This document shows, piece by piece, positions 6,590-14,241 of a stretch of DNA of 43,583 bases (its first letter is position 1; every line of letters starts with the position of its first letter). Origin of the DNA: a virus. Location of the stretch: the IMG/VR virus record IMGVR_UViG_3300037247_001181, positions 1-43,583 of that record, one strand, 5' to 3'. Both the position numbers and the translations under genes were made by a program. The notes under the pieces were generated by a model, which made no database searches, was not told the DNA's origin, and worked only from the letters and a program-made list of their open reading frames with translations.

Positions 6590-7348
6590 GAATAACTTCA
6601 TTTGTTTGGTTTCAAGTTCGATTCTTTTTGCTGATATTTCGCAATATTTTTCTTCTTTTTCAATCATTATCCATTTTCTGTTTAAATTCTCACATGCGGC
6701 TGCAGTAGTTGAAGAGCCTGAACAGAAATCAAGAACTATATCATTTTCTTTTGTGTAAGTTTTTATAAAATATTCCATTAAGGCAATAGGTTTTTGTGTC
6801 GGGTGCATCTTCCCGGTTCTTTGTTTATCAGAAGAGAATTTCAAAACACTTCTCGGGTACCGCTCGGTTGAATTATAAAATGTAGTTTTTATGGCCTTTC
6901 CATAACATTCAGAGTTTTCATTTCTTTTTGTTGCAGTTTTCTTTTTATGCCCTGAGGTTTTTATCGGGAAGTAATTAGGTAATTTATCATAAAAAATTAA
7001 AACATTTTCATGGGCTTTCATAGGCATTTTTTTTGCATTTAAAAATCCCGTAGCAGATGTTTTCTCCCATATCCATTCGTATTTTAACATTTCTAAATTT
7101 GAAGAACCAAGAACTTTATCAAATGGCGTTTGTGCTGTTAGTATTATAACTGTTTTATCTTTTTTTATTCTGCATAATTGGTACCACATCAAAGGTAAAT
7201 TTATAACAGAATCCCATTTGCATTGCGTGGTACCATAAGGAATGTCTGAAATAATAGTATCAATGCTTTTATTTTCTAAATGTGGCATTATCTCGAAACA
7301 ATCCCCATGGTATAATTTTCCGTTCTCATTTTCATAATACGGCTTCAT
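6584..7348 (-). CDS. DNA N6-adenine (or N4-cytosine) methyltransferase, beta type
   Basis: 254 aa. It has the catalytic motif D35-I-P-Y-G (DPPY class) near the N-terminus and the AdoMet-binding motif FCSGSSTT (208-215) near the C-terminus, preceded by HPTQKP (182-187). That is the beta-class order. It transfers a methyl group to an exocyclic amine of adenine or cytosine in a short DNA target, probably masking phage DNA from host restriction or controlling DNA events. There is no partner restriction gene. Start ATG with AAAGGT upstream. The gene is bracketed by a 16-bp direct repeat, which suggests a movable cassette. The target sequence cannot be read from here. Confidence 0.9.
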   Translation of the reverse strand: MKPYYENENGKLYHGDCFEIMPHLENKSIDTIISDIPYGTTQCKWDSVINLPLMWYQLCRIKKDKTVIILTAQTPFDKVLGSSNLEMLKYEWIWEKTSATGFLNAKKMPMKAHENVLIFYDKLPNYFPIKTSGHKKKTATKRNENSECYGKAIKTTFYNSTERYPRSVLKFSSDKQRTGKMHPTQKPIALMEYFIKTYTKENDIVLDFCSGSSTTAAACENLNRKWIMIEKEEKYCEISAKRIELETKQMKLFK

Positions 7349-7357
7349 ACTTACCTT

Positions 7358-7373
7358 TCAATTGTTTTTATTT
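7358..7373. repeat. 16-bp direct repeat flanking the adenine methyltransferase, copy 2
   Basis: TCAATTGTTTTTATTT, identical to 6574..6589, placed immediately upstream of the methyltransferase ribosome site. Confidence 0.7.
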
Positions 7374-7377
7374 ATAT

Positions 7378-7401
7378 GTTCCCGAAATCTGTTTCGGGGA
7401 C
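7378..7401. other. Hairpin between the two methyltransferase genes
   Basis: GTTCCCGAAA-TCTG-TTTCGGGGAC: a 10-bp stem (one T-G pair on the plus strand, one mismatch on the minus strand) with a 4-base loop. No T-run follows in the direction of the genes, so it is not a classic terminator for them. It may be an RNA processing element or an antisense signal. Confidence 0.5.
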
Positions 7402-7436
7402 ATGGTTTAATTTTTTGTTATTGTTTGATTTATAGT

Positions 7437-8324
7437 TCACTTTATTCCTTTCAAAATATGTGCAATTACGTCTATTGTAAATCCATTCCCGAGCATCATG
7501 TAGCGTCGCGTATCGCTCATCATCCTTTTTAACCATGGGATTAAAGTGAAATTACATGGAACAGTTTGAAGCATTTCAGCTTCTTTAGGTGTCGCCATTC
7601 GTCTTTTGTTATTAATCTGAAGCATACTTCTTTTTCCGTCACATCCCTTGTGATAATTCGCATCTAAATTTTTGAATTTAGTATGTTTAAATTCAGATTC
7701 GTCTATTATACCAGACCTAAACCCAAAACCTCTCTCCTTAGACCTTATTAATATTTTTTGCATTGATAATTCTGTTTTTTCTGTAAAAAAATATTTATCG
7801 TCAACCACTGTAGATATAATACTATCAAGATATATTTCTTTATCTTTAGGTATTTCTGTAGGAATATTTGTCCAGTAATACCTCTTTCTCTCAAGGGCAG
7901 AAACTAATTTTGAATTAATAACTATAGGAGAAACACCCATTATTTTTGTTATAATATCCCTATCTACATTTTTCATACTCCCAACATTTTCTAATAAAAA
8001 ATTATCTGGATCTATTTGATCTTTCAGGCGTACATATTCATAAAATAATTTAGATTTAATTCCTTTCAGTCCCCTACCATTGATCTTTGCTCCACTTAAA
8101 TCGTTACAAGGCGAGCCTCCTATTAATAAATTTATATTATGATGTTTGAAAATATTAACCTTCTCAACGCCCCCTAATTGAATTGTCTTTGGGTAATGAT
8201 ACTGAGCTACCGCCATGGAATACTTATCAATTTCAGATGCATAGTAATTATCAATTTCTATATTAGCCCTCCCAAGCGCAATTTGGGCACCGGATAGTCC
8301 ATCAAATAAACTTAATACGTTCAC
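7437..8324 (-). CDS. DNA C5-cytosine methyltransferase
   Basis: 295 aa with the ordered C5 motifs: I LSLFDGLSGAQIAL (4-17); IV G-G-S-P-C73-N-D-L-S with catalytic Cys; VI E112-N-V; VIII ERKRYYWTN (145-153); IX RRMATPKEAEMLQ; X GNGFTIDVIAHIL. Most bacterial enzymes have PCQ; the PCN here and the short RYYWTN region resemble the phage/Dnmt3-like branch, with a very short target-recognition domain. Start is GTG (8322..8324), 6 bases after AGGAGGG and overlapping the stop of the small upstream membrane gene. It has no cognate restriction enzyme, so protection of phage DNA is the likely role. Confidence 0.9.
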   Translation of the reverse strand: MNVLSLFDGLSGAQIALGRANIEIDNYYASEIDKYSMAVAQYHYPKTIQLGGVEKVNIFKHHNINLLIGGSPCNDLSGAKINGRGLKGIKSKLFYEYVRLKDQIDPDNFLLENVGSMKNVDRDIITKIMGVSPIVINSKLVSALERKRYYWTNIPTEIPKDKEIYLDSIISTVVDDKYFFTEKTELSMQKILIRSKERGFGFRSGIIDESEFKHTKFKNLDANYHKGCDGKRSMLQINNKRRMATPKEAEMLQTVPCNFTLIPWLKRMMSDTRRYMMLGNGFTIDVIAHILKGIK

Positions 8325-8461
8325 TTTTCCCTCCTAATCTTCTTAAAATCTTCATCCATCTTTTTTAATGTATTTATTACAAAATCAATAAATCTATCTG
8401 CAAAACGTGAGATTAAAACCGCGATGAAAACTAATGTTATACATGTTATTATTTCGTACAT
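8321..8461 (-). CDS. Small single-pass membrane protein, 46 aa
   Basis: A 46-codon gene between 8464 and 8324. It has an N-terminal hydrophobic helix (about residues 3-19) and a charged C-terminal helix. Its stop overlaps the GTG start of the C5 methyltransferase, and its 3' end carries that gene's AGGAGGG ribosome site, so at minimum it is a translated leader. No family is recognised. Confidence 0.5.
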   Translation of the reverse strand: MYEIITCITLVFIAVLISRFADRFIDFVINTLKKMDEDFKKIRREK

Positions 8462-8463
8462 AA

Positions 8464-8838
8464 TTAACTCTCTTCGATTTTTAAAAGGTTAATATCAAAG
8501 TTAGATTTAATAAATTTAATACACAATTTTCTATTGCAGCCGCCTCCAAGATATGTATAAATAATGCTTAATTCGTCATTGTTCCACGACTTATTAAAAT
8601 ATTTATTTAACCTCTCAGAAAAATATATTTTAAATTTTTTCGTCATTCCTTTATGGGCAGGTCTGGAAAGATATTCAATCATTTTACAATCAAAATCTAA
8701 TTTTGTTTGAACATCGGCAAGCCTGAAATAAACATTATTTTTAGGTTCCAAAATAAGTTCTGTATTTAAGGTAATGAAAGCTTTTTCGAATAATCCTTGA
8801 ACTTTTTCTAAGCAATTTTTAACTTCTTTGGTATGCAT
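8464..8838 (-). CDS. Unknown phage protein, 124 aa
   Basis: Not recognised. ATG with a GGAG site. Mostly helical and basic, with a conserved-looking centre (YLSRPAHKGMTKKFKIYF, about residues 55-72) and a Gly-Gly-Gly-Cys-Asn motif near the end. No membrane segment. It lies between the first-gene lipoprotein and the methyltransferase block, after a hairpin at 8881. Confidence 0.65.
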   Translation of the reverse strand: MHTKEVKNCLEKVQGLFEKAFITLNTELILEPKNNVYFRLADVQTKLDFDCKMIEYLSRPAHKGMTKKFKIYFSERLNKYFNKSWNNDELSIIYTYLGGGCNRKLCIKFIKSNFDINLLKIEES

Positions 8839-8880
8839 TTTTTAATCTCCATGTTTAATTAATATTTAAACAAATCCACA

Positions 8881-8906
8881 AGCACCCACGAATTTTCATG
8901 AGTGCT
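8881..8906 (-). terminator. Hairpin after the first leftward gene
   Basis: On the minus strand AGCACTCATG-AAAATT-CGTGGGTGCT forms a 10-bp stem with two G-U pairs; on the plus strand the same positions mismatch, so the leftward RNA is the selected one. Only a weak U-rich run follows, so partial termination or mRNA protection is likely. Confidence 0.55.
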
Positions 8907-8913
8907 GATTGGT

Positions 8914-9291
8914 TTATTTTATTTTTAAATCAATATCAGGAATGATTGATTGTGGCTTGAAAATAACTCTATAGTGATATGCACTAACATCAGCAGATTC
9001 CAATTGCTCAACAAAAGGAAAAACGTTATCCGATCTGCCTAAATAATGTTTTTTATACGAATTGGGTCCGGTTTTAACAGTTACTGTGAATTTATTTGTG
9101 AAAAATTCAACCGAGCAGAAACCTTCAATAGATAAAATATATTGATCAGTGATTCCGTTGTAAAAAACAACACGTCTATATATTTCAAACTGGTCTGCTG
9201 CTTTGGAAAGGTTGCTTGATGCCACACGAGCGTCTGTATCACAACCGAAAAAAATACTTATGATAATTACTAATAATAAAAATTTCTTCAT
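8914..9291 (-). CDS. Phage beta-sandwich lipoprotein
   Basis: 125 aa with a lipoprotein signal (MKKFLLLVIIISIFFGC, Cys at 17). The mature part contains a run I recall as conserved among phage and prophage proteins called beta-sandwich lipoproteins: SKAADQFEIYRRVVFYNGIT, then IEGFCS, KKHYLGRSDNV and YRVIFKPQSIIPDI. It would be anchored in a host membrane, where phage lipoproteins commonly block superinfection; the role here is inferred. It is the first gene after a strong leftward promoter (TTGACA, 17 bp, TAGGGT) with GAGGAG upstream of the ATG, so it is made early and strongly. Confidence 0.75.
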   Translation of the reverse strand: MKKFLLLVIIISIFFGCDTDARVASSNLSKAADQFEIYRRVVFYNGITDQYILSIEGFCSVEFFTNKFTVTVKTGPNSYKKHYLGRSDNVFPFVEQLESADVSAYHYRVIFKPQSIIPDIDLKIK

Positions 9292-9325
9292 TTGAATCTC
9301 CTCAATTAAAGTTAATGTTTAAACA

Positions 9326-9354
9326 ACCCTAAATCTATTTATTTATTTTGTCAA
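9326..9354 (-). promoter_or_regulatory. Leftward promoter
   Basis: Minus strand: -35 TTGACA (9349..9354), exactly 17 bases, -10 TAGGGT (9326..9331). It drives the lipoprotein and replication operon. The -10 is imperfect, which could indicate activation or repression control. Confidence 0.7.
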
Positions 9355-9376
9355 CCGTTTTTATTTATTTTTCCAC

Positions 9377-9405
9377 TTGACTTTGGATTAATTATGAATT
9401 ACTTT
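9377..9405 (+). promoter_or_regulatory. Rightward promoter
   Basis: -35 TTGACT (9377..9382), 17 bases, -10 TACTTT (9400..9405). It drives the recombination operon. The two divergent -35 boxes are 22 bases apart, so one bound regulator could control both directions. Confidence 0.7.
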
Positions 9406-9441
9406 ATATTTGAAACTAATATTAATTAACAAGGAGAAAAG

Positions 9442-9594
9442 ATGAAACCAACAAAAATTCAGATTGAAGGAATTTCACAAAGTATTCAGGATATTATTGA
9501 AAAAGCAGCTACTAGGATTGGATTAAAAAAGAATGCTTTTATTATTATGGCTGCCACTAAAGAAGCAAATAAAATTATAAAGGATGGTGAATAA
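9442..9594 (+). CDS. Small RHH-like DNA-binding protein, 50 aa
   Basis: ATG with an AAGGAG site. The product (MKPTKIQIEGISQSIQDII...) starts with a short strand and continues with two helices split by 'RIGLKKNAF', the size and pattern of Arc/CopG ribbon-helix-helix repressors. It is the first gene after the divergent promoter pair, so control of those promoters is a natural hypothesis. Its stop is followed directly by the next ATG (TAAATG). Confidence 0.65.
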   Translation: MKPTKIQIEGISQSIQDIIEKAATRIGLKKNAFIIMAATKEANKIIKDGE

Positions 9595-9867
9595 ATGGGT
9601 TGTCCTGGAGATAGAGAATATTGTGCAATCTGCAATATTTGGTGGAAGAATTCCGCAACTGTAATTGAATGCCCTATGTGTATTTCTAAAAATAATGAAT
9701 ATAAGCCAGACTTGCGCTGTCAAGGCTGTACCTATGAAGATGAACTGGGTGAGTCCAGTAGTTCACTTGAGGACCTCCACAGTTCTTATTCAAAATTAAA
9801 TGACAAATATATTAAATTGGATGGCAAATGTAAAAAACTAAAGGAGTTTTTTGATAAAATCAACTAA
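9595..9867 (+). CDS. Zinc-ribbon protein, 90 aa
   Basis: The N-terminal half has three Cys pairs: C10-A-I-C13, C26-P-M-C29 and C42-Q-G-C45, spaced as in zinc ribbons. The C-terminal half (about residues 50-90) is a predicted helix or coiled coil. It starts immediately after the RHH gene. Function unknown; a metal-stabilised nucleic-acid or protein adaptor is plausible. Confidence 0.7.
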   Translation: MGCPGDREYCAICNIWWKNSATVIECPMCISKNNEYKPDLRCQGCTYEDELGESSSSLEDLHSSYSKLNDKYIKLDGKCKKLKEFFDKIN

Positions 9868-9899
9868 ATTACGAAAAGATCTTAAAATTATGAGGAGCT

Positions 9900-10268
9900 G
9901 TGATGAAATGTAAATACTGCAACACAAAGATAGATATTATAACTTCAAATAATGATGCGTGTAAGGGTTGTTATGATACATTGCACTGGGTTAAAATAAA
10001 CAAAGAAGCCGTTTTAAAAATATTAAAAGACAACGTAAAAATAGAAACAGCCTCAGACCATATGATTGAAATCAAAATTGATGATTGTTTTTATATTGTT
10101 TGTGGTGATTATTTTCATGATAACTTTGTAAAAGATGGTCGGCTTTATCATGAAAGTTTTGAAGTCCACGAAGTATATTCAGACATCGGAGAACGCCAAC
10201 CTTTATTTTTAGAGGAATATTTCCAAGATAATTTCATGGAAAAAATAATTGAAAATCTGGGGGAGTGA
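9900..10268 (+). CDS. Zinc-finger protein, 122 aa
   Basis: It starts M-K-C-K-Y-C-N with a second pair C-K-G-C about 15 residues later: a small zinc knuckle at the N-terminus. The rest is acidic, beta-rich and aromatic (FYIVCGDYFHDNF). A GAGGAG site precedes GTG (9900) and ATG (9903); either may be used. It overlaps the Erf gene by GTGATG, indicating coupled translation. No family is recognised. Confidence 0.65.
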   Translation: MMKCKYCNTKIDIITSNNDACKGCYDTLHWVKINKEAVLKILKDNVKIETASDHMIEIKIDDCFYIVCGDYFHDNFVKDGRLYHESFEVHEVYSDIGERQPLFLEEYFQDNFMEKIIENLGE

Positions 10269-11014
10269 TGAAAAAGGAAAAAGATGATAATAAAGAAATA
10301 GTAATATCAGGCAGTATTCCAGCTAAGATAGAAAATATTACACCATATGAAATGATGCTTTCTGCTGTAAAAAATGAAATACCTTTAGAGCAAATTGAAA
10401 AAATGATGGAGTTGCAGGAGAGGCATGATAAAAATGAAGCTAAAAAAGCTTTTATTACTGCCATGGCGAAATTTAAAGAGGTTCCTTTAATTATAACAAA
10501 GGATAAGAAAAACACTCAATACAATTCTAAATATACCACTATTGGTAATTTGGTAAACTCAACTCTACCAGGAATGAGCAAATGTGGATTATCTCATAAA
10601 TGGGACATGGATCAAACGGTCGCCGGTGTAATAAAAATCACGTGTGTTGTAACTCATGCAATGGGTCACAGCGAATCGGTCTCAATGTCTGCACCCCCTG
10701 ACAAATCGGGTTCAAAAAATCCAATTCAGGAAATAAAATCAACAAGAACTTATCTTCAAGCTGCGACTTTTGAGTCAATAATGGGTTTAGCCTCTTCTGA
10801 TGCAAATATTGATGATGATGGTAATGGATCAAAACAAAAACAGCTTCCCTCATTATCTGAGGAAACAATAGAAACAATAAACTCTTTTGATACCATTGAA
10901 GAATTAAAGATTTATTACAAGGAGAGTGAAGAAGATTGTTTGAATAAGGTAGACTTTGCAAAACTCGTAAATGCTAAGAAAAAGGAACTTGAGAAGTTAT
11001 CGGAGGCTGAGTGA
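10265..11014 (+). CDS. erf: Erf-family single-strand annealing recombinase
   Basis: 249 aa. The conserved Erf core is clear: 'FITAMAKFKEVP' (about 57-68), then 'KYTTIGNLV' and 'GLSHKW', 'ITCVVTHAMGHSES', and the final 'STRTYLQAATFESIMGLAS' helix. These proteins form rings that anneal complementary single strands and support recombination-dependent circularisation or concatemer formation, as in P22. The C-terminal tail is acidic. It is coupled by start/stop overlaps to the zinc-finger gene upstream and the YqaJ exonuclease downstream, forming a lambda Red-like pair. The symbol is used for family resemblance only. Confidence 0.85.
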   Translation: MMKKEKDDNKEIVISGSIPAKIENITPYEMMLSAVKNEIPLEQIEKMMELQERHDKNEAKKAFITAMAKFKEVPLIITKDKKNTQYNSKYTTIGNLVNSTLPGMSKCGLSHKWDMDQTVAGVIKITCVVTHAMGHSESVSMSAPPDKSGSKNPIQEIKSTRTYLQAATFESIMGLASSDANIDDDGNGSKQKQLPSLSEETIETINSFDTIEELKIYYKESEEDCLNKVDFAKLVNAKKKELEKLSEAE

Positions 11015-11628
11015 TGGAAATCATTACAAGTTATGAACAGGGCGACCCCCAGTGGTTTATTGATAGGTCACTGAGAATGACAGGCTCCCACGGTTATCCA
11101 ATAGGTGTAAATGGTACTGGTTTGGTAACTTATATAACAAAAAAAATGCGTGAACATTACCAAGTCACACCTGTTGAAAGATATGAAAGCAAAGGGATGA
11201 TAAGAGGCACATTGCTAGAACCTGAAGCCGGAGAACTTTATGAACTTGAAACATTTTCAAGAATAAAGAAAATTGCCTTTGTGATTCACAGTGCTTATGT
11301 CGGGGTTTCTCCTGATTTGTTTGTTGATGAGGATGGGCTTGCAGAAATTAAATGCCCTGAAAGTAAAGAGTATTTCCGGTTATTATTAATATATAAGAAA
11401 ACCGGAATACTTGAAATTGAATTAAAATACATGTGGCAGATTCAAATGCAGCTGCTTTGTTGTAAGAAAAAATGGTGTGATTATGTTGTTTACTCACCTG
11501 ATTTTAAGCAAAAAATTATGATTACAAGAGTTTTGCCTGATTTCAAAATGTATGCAGCACTTGGAAGAGGTTTTGTGGCTGGTGAAGAAATGATTAAAAA
11601 TACAATGAAAATAATGGAGGCGGCTTAA
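11011..11628 (+). CDS. YqaJ/lambda-exonuclease-type recombination nuclease
   Basis: 205 aa. Visible elements: 'GDPQWFIDR' (11-19), G66-x3-E70, G-V-S-P-D102, E112-I-K114-C-P and Q143-I-Q145 in the last helix. This is the YqaJ exonuclease signature. It would degrade one strand of double-stranded DNA from ends to feed the Erf protein, with which it overlaps by four bases. The product is cytoplasmic. The call is strong from the motif order; processivity and polarity are family knowledge. Confidence 0.9.
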   Translation: MMEIITSYEQGDPQWFIDRSLRMTGSHGYPIGVNGTGLVTYITKKMREHYQVTPVERYESKGMIRGTLLEPEAGELYELETFSRIKKIAFVIHSAYVGVSPDLFVDEDGLAEIKCPESKEYFRLLLIYKKTGILEIELKYMWQIQMQLLCCKKKWCDYVVYSPDFKQKIMITRVLPDFKMYAALGRGFVAGEEMIKNTMKIMEAA

Positions 11629-11835
11629 TTGTATAAAAAAAAATATAAACCCGGTAGAAAGATAAAATCACTTTCAACACTTTTAAAATATTTGAAAAAA
11701 AATAAATTTATTTATCACAGAGGAAAGATATACCACGAAGGGTGGGTTTTATCATGGCAGTTTAGATATGTTACAAGTTGCGTAAATGGTGGTCATTTTA
11801 AAAAAGCTATAAAGATAAATCAAAAGGAGTCTTAA
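11629..11835 (+). CDS. Unknown very basic small protein, 68 aa
   Basis: Start TTG directly after the exonuclease stop, with GGAGGCGG upstream. Very Lys/Tyr-rich (KKKYKPGRKIKSLSTLLKYL...), which suggests nucleic-acid binding. It sits between the exonuclease and the coiled-coil gene; no family is recognised. Confidence 0.6.
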   Translation: MYKKKYKPGRKIKSLSTLLKYLKKNKFIYHRGKIYHEGWVLSWQFRYVTSCVNGGHFKKAIKINQKES

Positions 11836-11836
11836 A

Positions 11837-13183
11837 TTGGAAAACCAAATAGTAGAATACAGCGTCACAGATTCACAAATTGAAGTATGGAAAAAGATGT
11901 ACACGGGTCTTAAAATTGAAGGTGAGGGCAAAGACCGTAAGAAGTCTTATAATGTCGTTAAGGATGCCTTAACCGTTATTAAAGATCAAAGGATTTCTGT
12001 TGAGAAAAAAAGAAAAGAACTTAAATCAGATGCTCTGGCATGGGGTAAGAAGGTTGACGGAGAAGCAAAAAGGATTAAAGCACTCCTTGAGCCTCTTGAG
12101 GTTGAACTAAAGGCCACAAAACAGGCAGAGGACAATATTGAAGTTGAAAGAAAAGCAGCAGAAGCAAAGAAAGAACAGGAAATAGCCGACCTGATTAAAT
12201 GCGAAATAGCCCACTTTGACTTAATGGTTGTTTCTGCTATTGGGAGATATAATGATCCATCTAAAGAGCAAGAAAAAAGCATTTTAAATATAATTGATTA
12301 TGATATCGACGGACTTTTCTTTATGGAGTTCTTCCCCGAAATGGAATCAAAAAAAGAAACTGCCCTCAGATCTTTAAATGATAATTTTGACAAAAAAGTT
12401 ACCCAGGAAAATGAAGCCGAAGAACTCAAAAAGCAAAAAGAAGAACAGGAAAAAATTGCGATAAAACAAGCCGCCGCGCAAAAGACTATTTCTGATAATA
12501 ACGCAAGTATGGAGGCTGAAATAGAAAAAGCTGAAAATGAACTGGCTGCTAAAAAAGAAGCATTCGAAGCTGAAAAACTCAAAAATGAAATTGAGATTCT
12601 TCACCTTGAGGCTTTATTGATGAATTCTGAATTTGATAAAAATAAAGCTATTCAAGGCAAAGAAGACGCAGAAAAAAAGGCCAAGCTTGAAAAAGATGAG
12701 GCTAAAAAAGAAAAAGAACTTGAAGAGGAACGATTAAAGTCTGAAAAAGCATTAAAAGAAGCAATTGCACTATTCGAAATTCAAGCAGCGGAACCTTATT
12801 TAATCGATGATTTTAAATGCTATGAGTCAATGTATTTATCAGAAGAGTCAGGAATTGAAGATTATTTTAAAGATAACGGATACGAATTTTTTAATTGTGG
12901 TCAAGGACATTATCAAGAAGAATCTGATATTCTTCTAAAGGTTTTGGATAAATTTTATAATGTAAACATATGTGCTGAAATTGGAAGCTCACAGCAGGAC
13001 AGGGGCGACAGGCTTTATTTTGTCGAAGAAATAACAAGCGTTACTTATGAAGAAACAGAAAAGCCTCTCCCAAAAGAAAAAGAATCTTACAATTATAAAA
13101 TAACATGCTCAACGGATCAAAAGAAATTCATTGAAAAGTTTTTTTCTGACAACGGGTTAATTTTTAAATTGATACAAGATTAA
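11837..13183 (+). CDS. Long coiled-coil protein of the recombination operon (DUF1351-like)
   Basis: 448 aa; start TTG (11837) with AAGGAG. Residues 25-100 (VVKDALTVIKDQR.. SVEKKRKELK) resemble the N-terminal part of DUF1351 phage proteins. Residues 190-320 are an uninterrupted Glu/Lys/Ala coiled coil. The last 110 residues are a separate acidic globular domain. It lies immediately after Erf, YqaJ and the basic protein and is likely co-translated. In other phages similar proteins accompany recombination or SSB functions, but the activity is unknown. The coiled coil predicts oligomers. Confidence 0.7.
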   Translation: MENQIVEYSVTDSQIEVWKKMYTGLKIEGEGKDRKKSYNVVKDALTVIKDQRISVEKKRKELKSDALAWGKKVDGEAKRIKALLEPLEVELKATKQAEDNIEVERKAAEAKKEQEIADLIKCEIAHFDLMVVSAIGRYNDPSKEQEKSILNIIDYDIDGLFFMEFFPEMESKKETALRSLNDNFDKKVTQENEAEELKKQKEEQEKIAIKQAAAQKTISDNNASMEAEIEKAENELAAKKEAFEAEKLKNEIEILHLEALLMNSEFDKNKAIQGKEDAEKKAKLEKDEAKKEKELEEERLKSEKALKEAIALFEIQAAEPYLIDDFKCYESMYLSEESGIEDYFKDNGYEFFNCGQGHYQEESDILLKVLDKFYNVNICAEIGSSQQDRGDRLYFVEEITSVTYEETEKPLPKEKESYNYKITCSTDQKKFIEKFFSDNGLIFKLIQD

Positions 13184-13197
13184 ATTATAAAACACCT

Positions 13198-13217
13198 GGG
13201 GCTTAAACGCCCCTTTT
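13198..13217 (+). terminator. Terminator after the recombination genes
   Basis: GGGGC-TTAAAC-GCCCC followed by TTTT. A short but GC-rich stem placed 15 bases after the stop of the coiled-coil gene. Confidence 0.7.
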
Positions 13218-13223
13218 AAATTT

Positions 13224-13337
13224 ATGGGAGGTTGTTTCATTTCAGATTGCTCAGGATTTGGAGAACAGCAGCTTGCATCTGTGCAGGAAGATCGTATTGA
13301 AATCATCGGAAATATCCATCAACAGAAAAACAAATAA
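13224..13337 (+). CDS. Doubtful small ORF, 37 aa
   Basis: An open frame starting ATG-GGA-GGT-TGT in the gap between the terminator at 13198 and the promoter at 13348. The composition is protein-like, but no ribosome site precedes it. It could be a remnant of a larger gene. Confidence 0.25.
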   Translation: MGGCFISDCSGFGEQQLASVQEDRIEIIGNIHQQKNK

Positions 13338-13347
13338 TAATTTAGTG

Positions 13348-13376
13348 TTGACTTTCAAGATAAATACAAGTAAAGT
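13348..13376 (+). promoter_or_regulatory. Promoter for the Rha-type gene
   Basis: -35 TTGACT (13348..13353), 17-base spacer, -10 TAAAGT (13371..13376), 26 bases before the ATG at 13403. It lies after a terminator, so the genes from 13403 form a second rightward unit. Confidence 0.7.
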
Positions 13377-13402
13377 TAAAGAAACTAAGAAAGGAAAAAA
13401 AT

Positions 13403-14122
13403 ATGGTTAACGAACTTGTATTAATAAATGGGAAAGTTCTTTATACAACATCAAAGAAAATAGCAGATGGTTGCAAAGTTGAACATGACTCAGTTGCAAT
13501 TCTTGTAAAAAAGTACAAAACAGATTTAAATGACATGGGCTTTGCCGATTTCAAATCGGTAAAGTTTAAAACTGCCGGAAGGCCAGGGATTGAATTTATT
13601 CTTGATGAAGAACAGTCAACATTCCTCATAACGCTTATGAAAAATTCAAGAATAGTTGTTGATTTTAAAAAAAAGCTTGTCAAGGAATTTTATAAACAGC
13701 GTTCTTTTATAATTAATACCGAAGCTATGAAAAAAAATGCTTCATGGATCGAAGAAAGAAAAAAAGGAAAGGTTTCCAGAAAAGATACAACAGACACAAT
13801 TAAATCATTTATTGAATATGCAGTTAAGAACGGCAGCAAGAACGGTGAAAGATATTATGGTAATTATACAAGAATGCAAAACGCTGCTCTCTTTATCCTT
13901 CAGCAAAAATATAAAAACATTCGTGACGTTCTTGATGGCCAACAATTATCAGTTTTGAATACATGCGACCAGATTGTTTCAAAAGCTATTCGGGATGGGA
14001 TGAAAGAAGGGTTATTTTATAAGGATATTTTCCAGAGAGCAAAAAAAGACGTTCTGTTGTTTGTTGAATTAATTGGGACTTCAATTGTCCCTACTCAAAA
14101 ATTATTATCTGGAGATAAATAA
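13403..14122 (+). CDS. Rha-family phage regulatory protein
   Basis: 239 aa. Residues 1-100 match the pRha pattern: hypothetical target strand 'LINGKVLYTTSKKIADGC', H28-D-S-V-A helix, 'GRPGIEFILDEEQSTFLITLMKN' and 'VVDFKKKLVKEFYK'. The C-terminal 110 residues form a helical domain ('KNGERYYGNYTRMQNAALF') seen fused to Rha or BRO-type N-termini in phages. Rha proteins are DNA-binding regulators that affect phage growth in hosts lacking IHF; the precise target here is unknown. It has its own promoter and an AAGGAA site. Confidence 0.75.
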   Translation: MVNELVLINGKVLYTTSKKIADGCKVEHDSVAILVKKYKTDLNDMGFADFKSVKFKTAGRPGIEFILDEEQSTFLITLMKNSRIVVDFKKKLVKEFYKQRSFIINTEAMKKNASWIEERKKGKVSRKDTTDTIKSFIEYAVKNGSKNGERYYGNYTRMQNAALFILQQKYKNIRDVLDGQQLSVLNTCDQIVSKAIRDGMKEGLFYKDIFQRAKKDVLLFVELIGTSIVPTQKLLSGDK

Positions 14123-14241
14123 TGAATATAAAACAAGTTCATGCAAAATTAAAAGAATTAGCACAAGGTAAATATATAAGTTTAACATACAAAATCTTAA
14201 TTCTGAGGTGGCATAATGGACATAATAAATACATATGTTGA
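14122..14241 (+). CDS. Short protein, 39 aa, possibly truncated
   Basis: The ATG overlaps the Rha stop (TAATG) and is preceded by GGAGA. The N-terminus (MNIKQVHAKLKELAQGKYIS) looks like the start of a longer phage protein type, but the frame stops after 39 codons while already overlapping the next gene by 26 bases. It may be intact and small, or the 5' part of a frameshifted gene whose remainder is the next frame. Confidence 0.5.
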   Translation: MNIKQVHAKLKELAQGKYISLTYKILILRWHNGHNKYIC

